In this document: one piece after another, positions 6,711 to 7,155 of the stretch
Numbering within the stretch: position 1 is the stretch's first letter
Layout: every line of letters begins with the position of its first letter
Assembly: GCA_937954195.1 (NCBI GenBank)
Contig: CALFYR010000307.1
Span: 1 to 7,155 of the forward strand
Length of the DNA stretch: 7,155 bases
Direction: 5' to 3'
From: an uncultured Dehalococcoidia bacterium
Lineage (GTDB): Bacteria; Chloroflexota; Dehalococcoidia; Tepidiformales; Tepidiformaceae
Program-made: the position numbers and the translations under genes
Notes under the pieces: generated by a model
The model's database searches: none
What the model saw: the letters and a program-made list of their open reading frames with translations, nothing else
What the model was told of the DNA's origin: nothing

Positions 6711-7155
6711 CGCAGTCCCTTTTCCCGGATGAGCTGGAGCGCGTTCTCGCCCCGCCGTGGTGTGTCTTCCGCTTCCGTCATCGCCCGCTCGCCGATGACG
6801 CTCGCCATCGCGATGTCTTCCAGGTGCGTCATCGATATCTCCAGCCCGCGCAGTTCGATGTCCTCCGCCCGTTTTGCCCCACGCCCGTACAGGAACACGA
6901 GCGGCTTCCCGCGGCGGTTCGGCAGCACTTCGATGTCCTTCCAGCCGACCCCGCGCACGCCCGTTCCCAGGGCCTTCATCACCGCTTCCTTCGCGGCGAA
7001 CCGCGCCGCCAGCTCCTGTACTCGCCCTCGGCAGTGCGCAATCTCGTCCGGGGTGTACACGCGATTCAGGAACCGGTCGCCGTGGCGGGCCAACACATCG
7101 GCCACCCGGTGAATCTCGATTACGTCGATGCCATGGGCAAACTTACGGGGGCGGG
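6707..7155 (-). CDS. acpS: Holo-[acyl-carrier-protein] synthase (4'-phosphopantetheinyl transferase), 5' end outside window
   Basis: AcpS transfers 4'-phosphopantetheine from CoA to the conserved serine of apo-ACP, giving the holo-ACP that FabF and the rest of fatty-acid synthesis require. The open frame runs unbroken to the window edge, with 148 full codons visible. The first ones include GIDVIEIHR, the family's N-terminal motif with the Mg2+-binding Asp at visible residue 10. An internal GTG at 7105 would remove it, so it cannot be the true start. No ATG, GTG or TTG in frame lies upstream inside the window, so the start is beyond 7155. Also visible are FAAKEAVMKALGTG (visible residues 52-65, with metal ligand E56 and K60) and ISMTH (106-110, usually ISLSH). 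About 25 residues follow the usual end of the family, a charged tail of no known role. The stop overlaps the nnr start. Confidence 0.93.
   Translation of the reverse strand, partial: RPRKFAHGIDVIEIHRVADVLARHGDRFLNRVYTPDEIAHCRGRVQELAARFAAKEAVMKALGTGVRGVGWKDIEVLPNRRGKPLVFLYGRGAKRAEDIELRGLEISMTHLEDIAMASVIGERAMTEAEDTPRRGENALQLIREKGLR

Noticed and set aside
6707..7105. GTG at 7105 as the acpS start
   Set aside because: The open frame continues upstream to the window edge and encodes GIDVIEI, which carries the essential metal-binding Asp. Starting at 7105 would delete it.
5541..7112. A 523-residue plus-strand ORF opposite nnr and acpS
   Set aside because: It is the antisense of two well-supported genes with complete family motifs, and its translation is low-complexity Arg/Pro/His sequence.
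7132..7134. ATG near the window edge as an acpS start
   Set aside because: It is out of frame with acpS, giving M-A-S-T. The acpS frame reads through it as A-H-G-I-D.

Overview
The window is a GC-rich bacterial chromosome segment in which every real gene lies on the minus strand, so the biological order runs from base 7155 down to base 1. It holds two abutting gene strings: acpS-nnr-fabF-recJ, then ribE-ribBA-ribH behind an FMN riboswitch. High GC, a bifunctional RibBA, an RFN leader and tight stop/start overlaps suggest a free-living, riboflavin-synthesising bacterium. Phrases in RibE and RibBA remind me of Chloroflexota, but this is a weak inference from memory. I see no mobile element, CRISPR array, tRNA or rRNA, and the region looks like ordinary housekeeping chromosome.

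Region 7155-2163: acpS (holo-ACP synthase, 5' end outside the window), nnr (NAD(P)HX epimerase/dehydratase), fabF (beta-ketoacyl-ACP synthase II) and recJ (single-strand DNA exonuclease). acpS/nnr and fabF/recJ overlap by 4 bases (ATGA). nnr and fabF are 19 bases apart, bridged by a possible 7-codon ORF. They look cotranscribed. AcpS activates the acyl carrier protein that FabF uses, Nnr repairs damaged nicotinamide cofactors, and RecJ is functionally unrelated.

Region 2162-1876 (287 bases) is the only sizeable gap. It holds a probable promoter with a perfect TTGACA -35 box, a textbook FMN riboswitch (2115-1991), a long GC-rich hairpin (1970-1923) without a U-run, and a weaker hairpin that could hide the ribE ribosome binding site. 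This points to FMN-controlled translation rather than classical intrinsic termination.

Region 1875-1: ribE (riboflavin synthase alpha chain), ribBA (DHBP synthase/GTP cyclohydrolase II) and the first codons of ribH (lumazine synthase). RibBA makes both precursor branches, RibH makes lumazine and RibE dismutates it to riboflavin. The deaminase/reductase gene ribD is not in the window. The most interesting details are active-site substitutions: RibE has Asp and Val where E. coli has Cys48 and His102, and the RibB domain has Gln where E. coli has the metal ligand His153. I found no convincing undescribed system.
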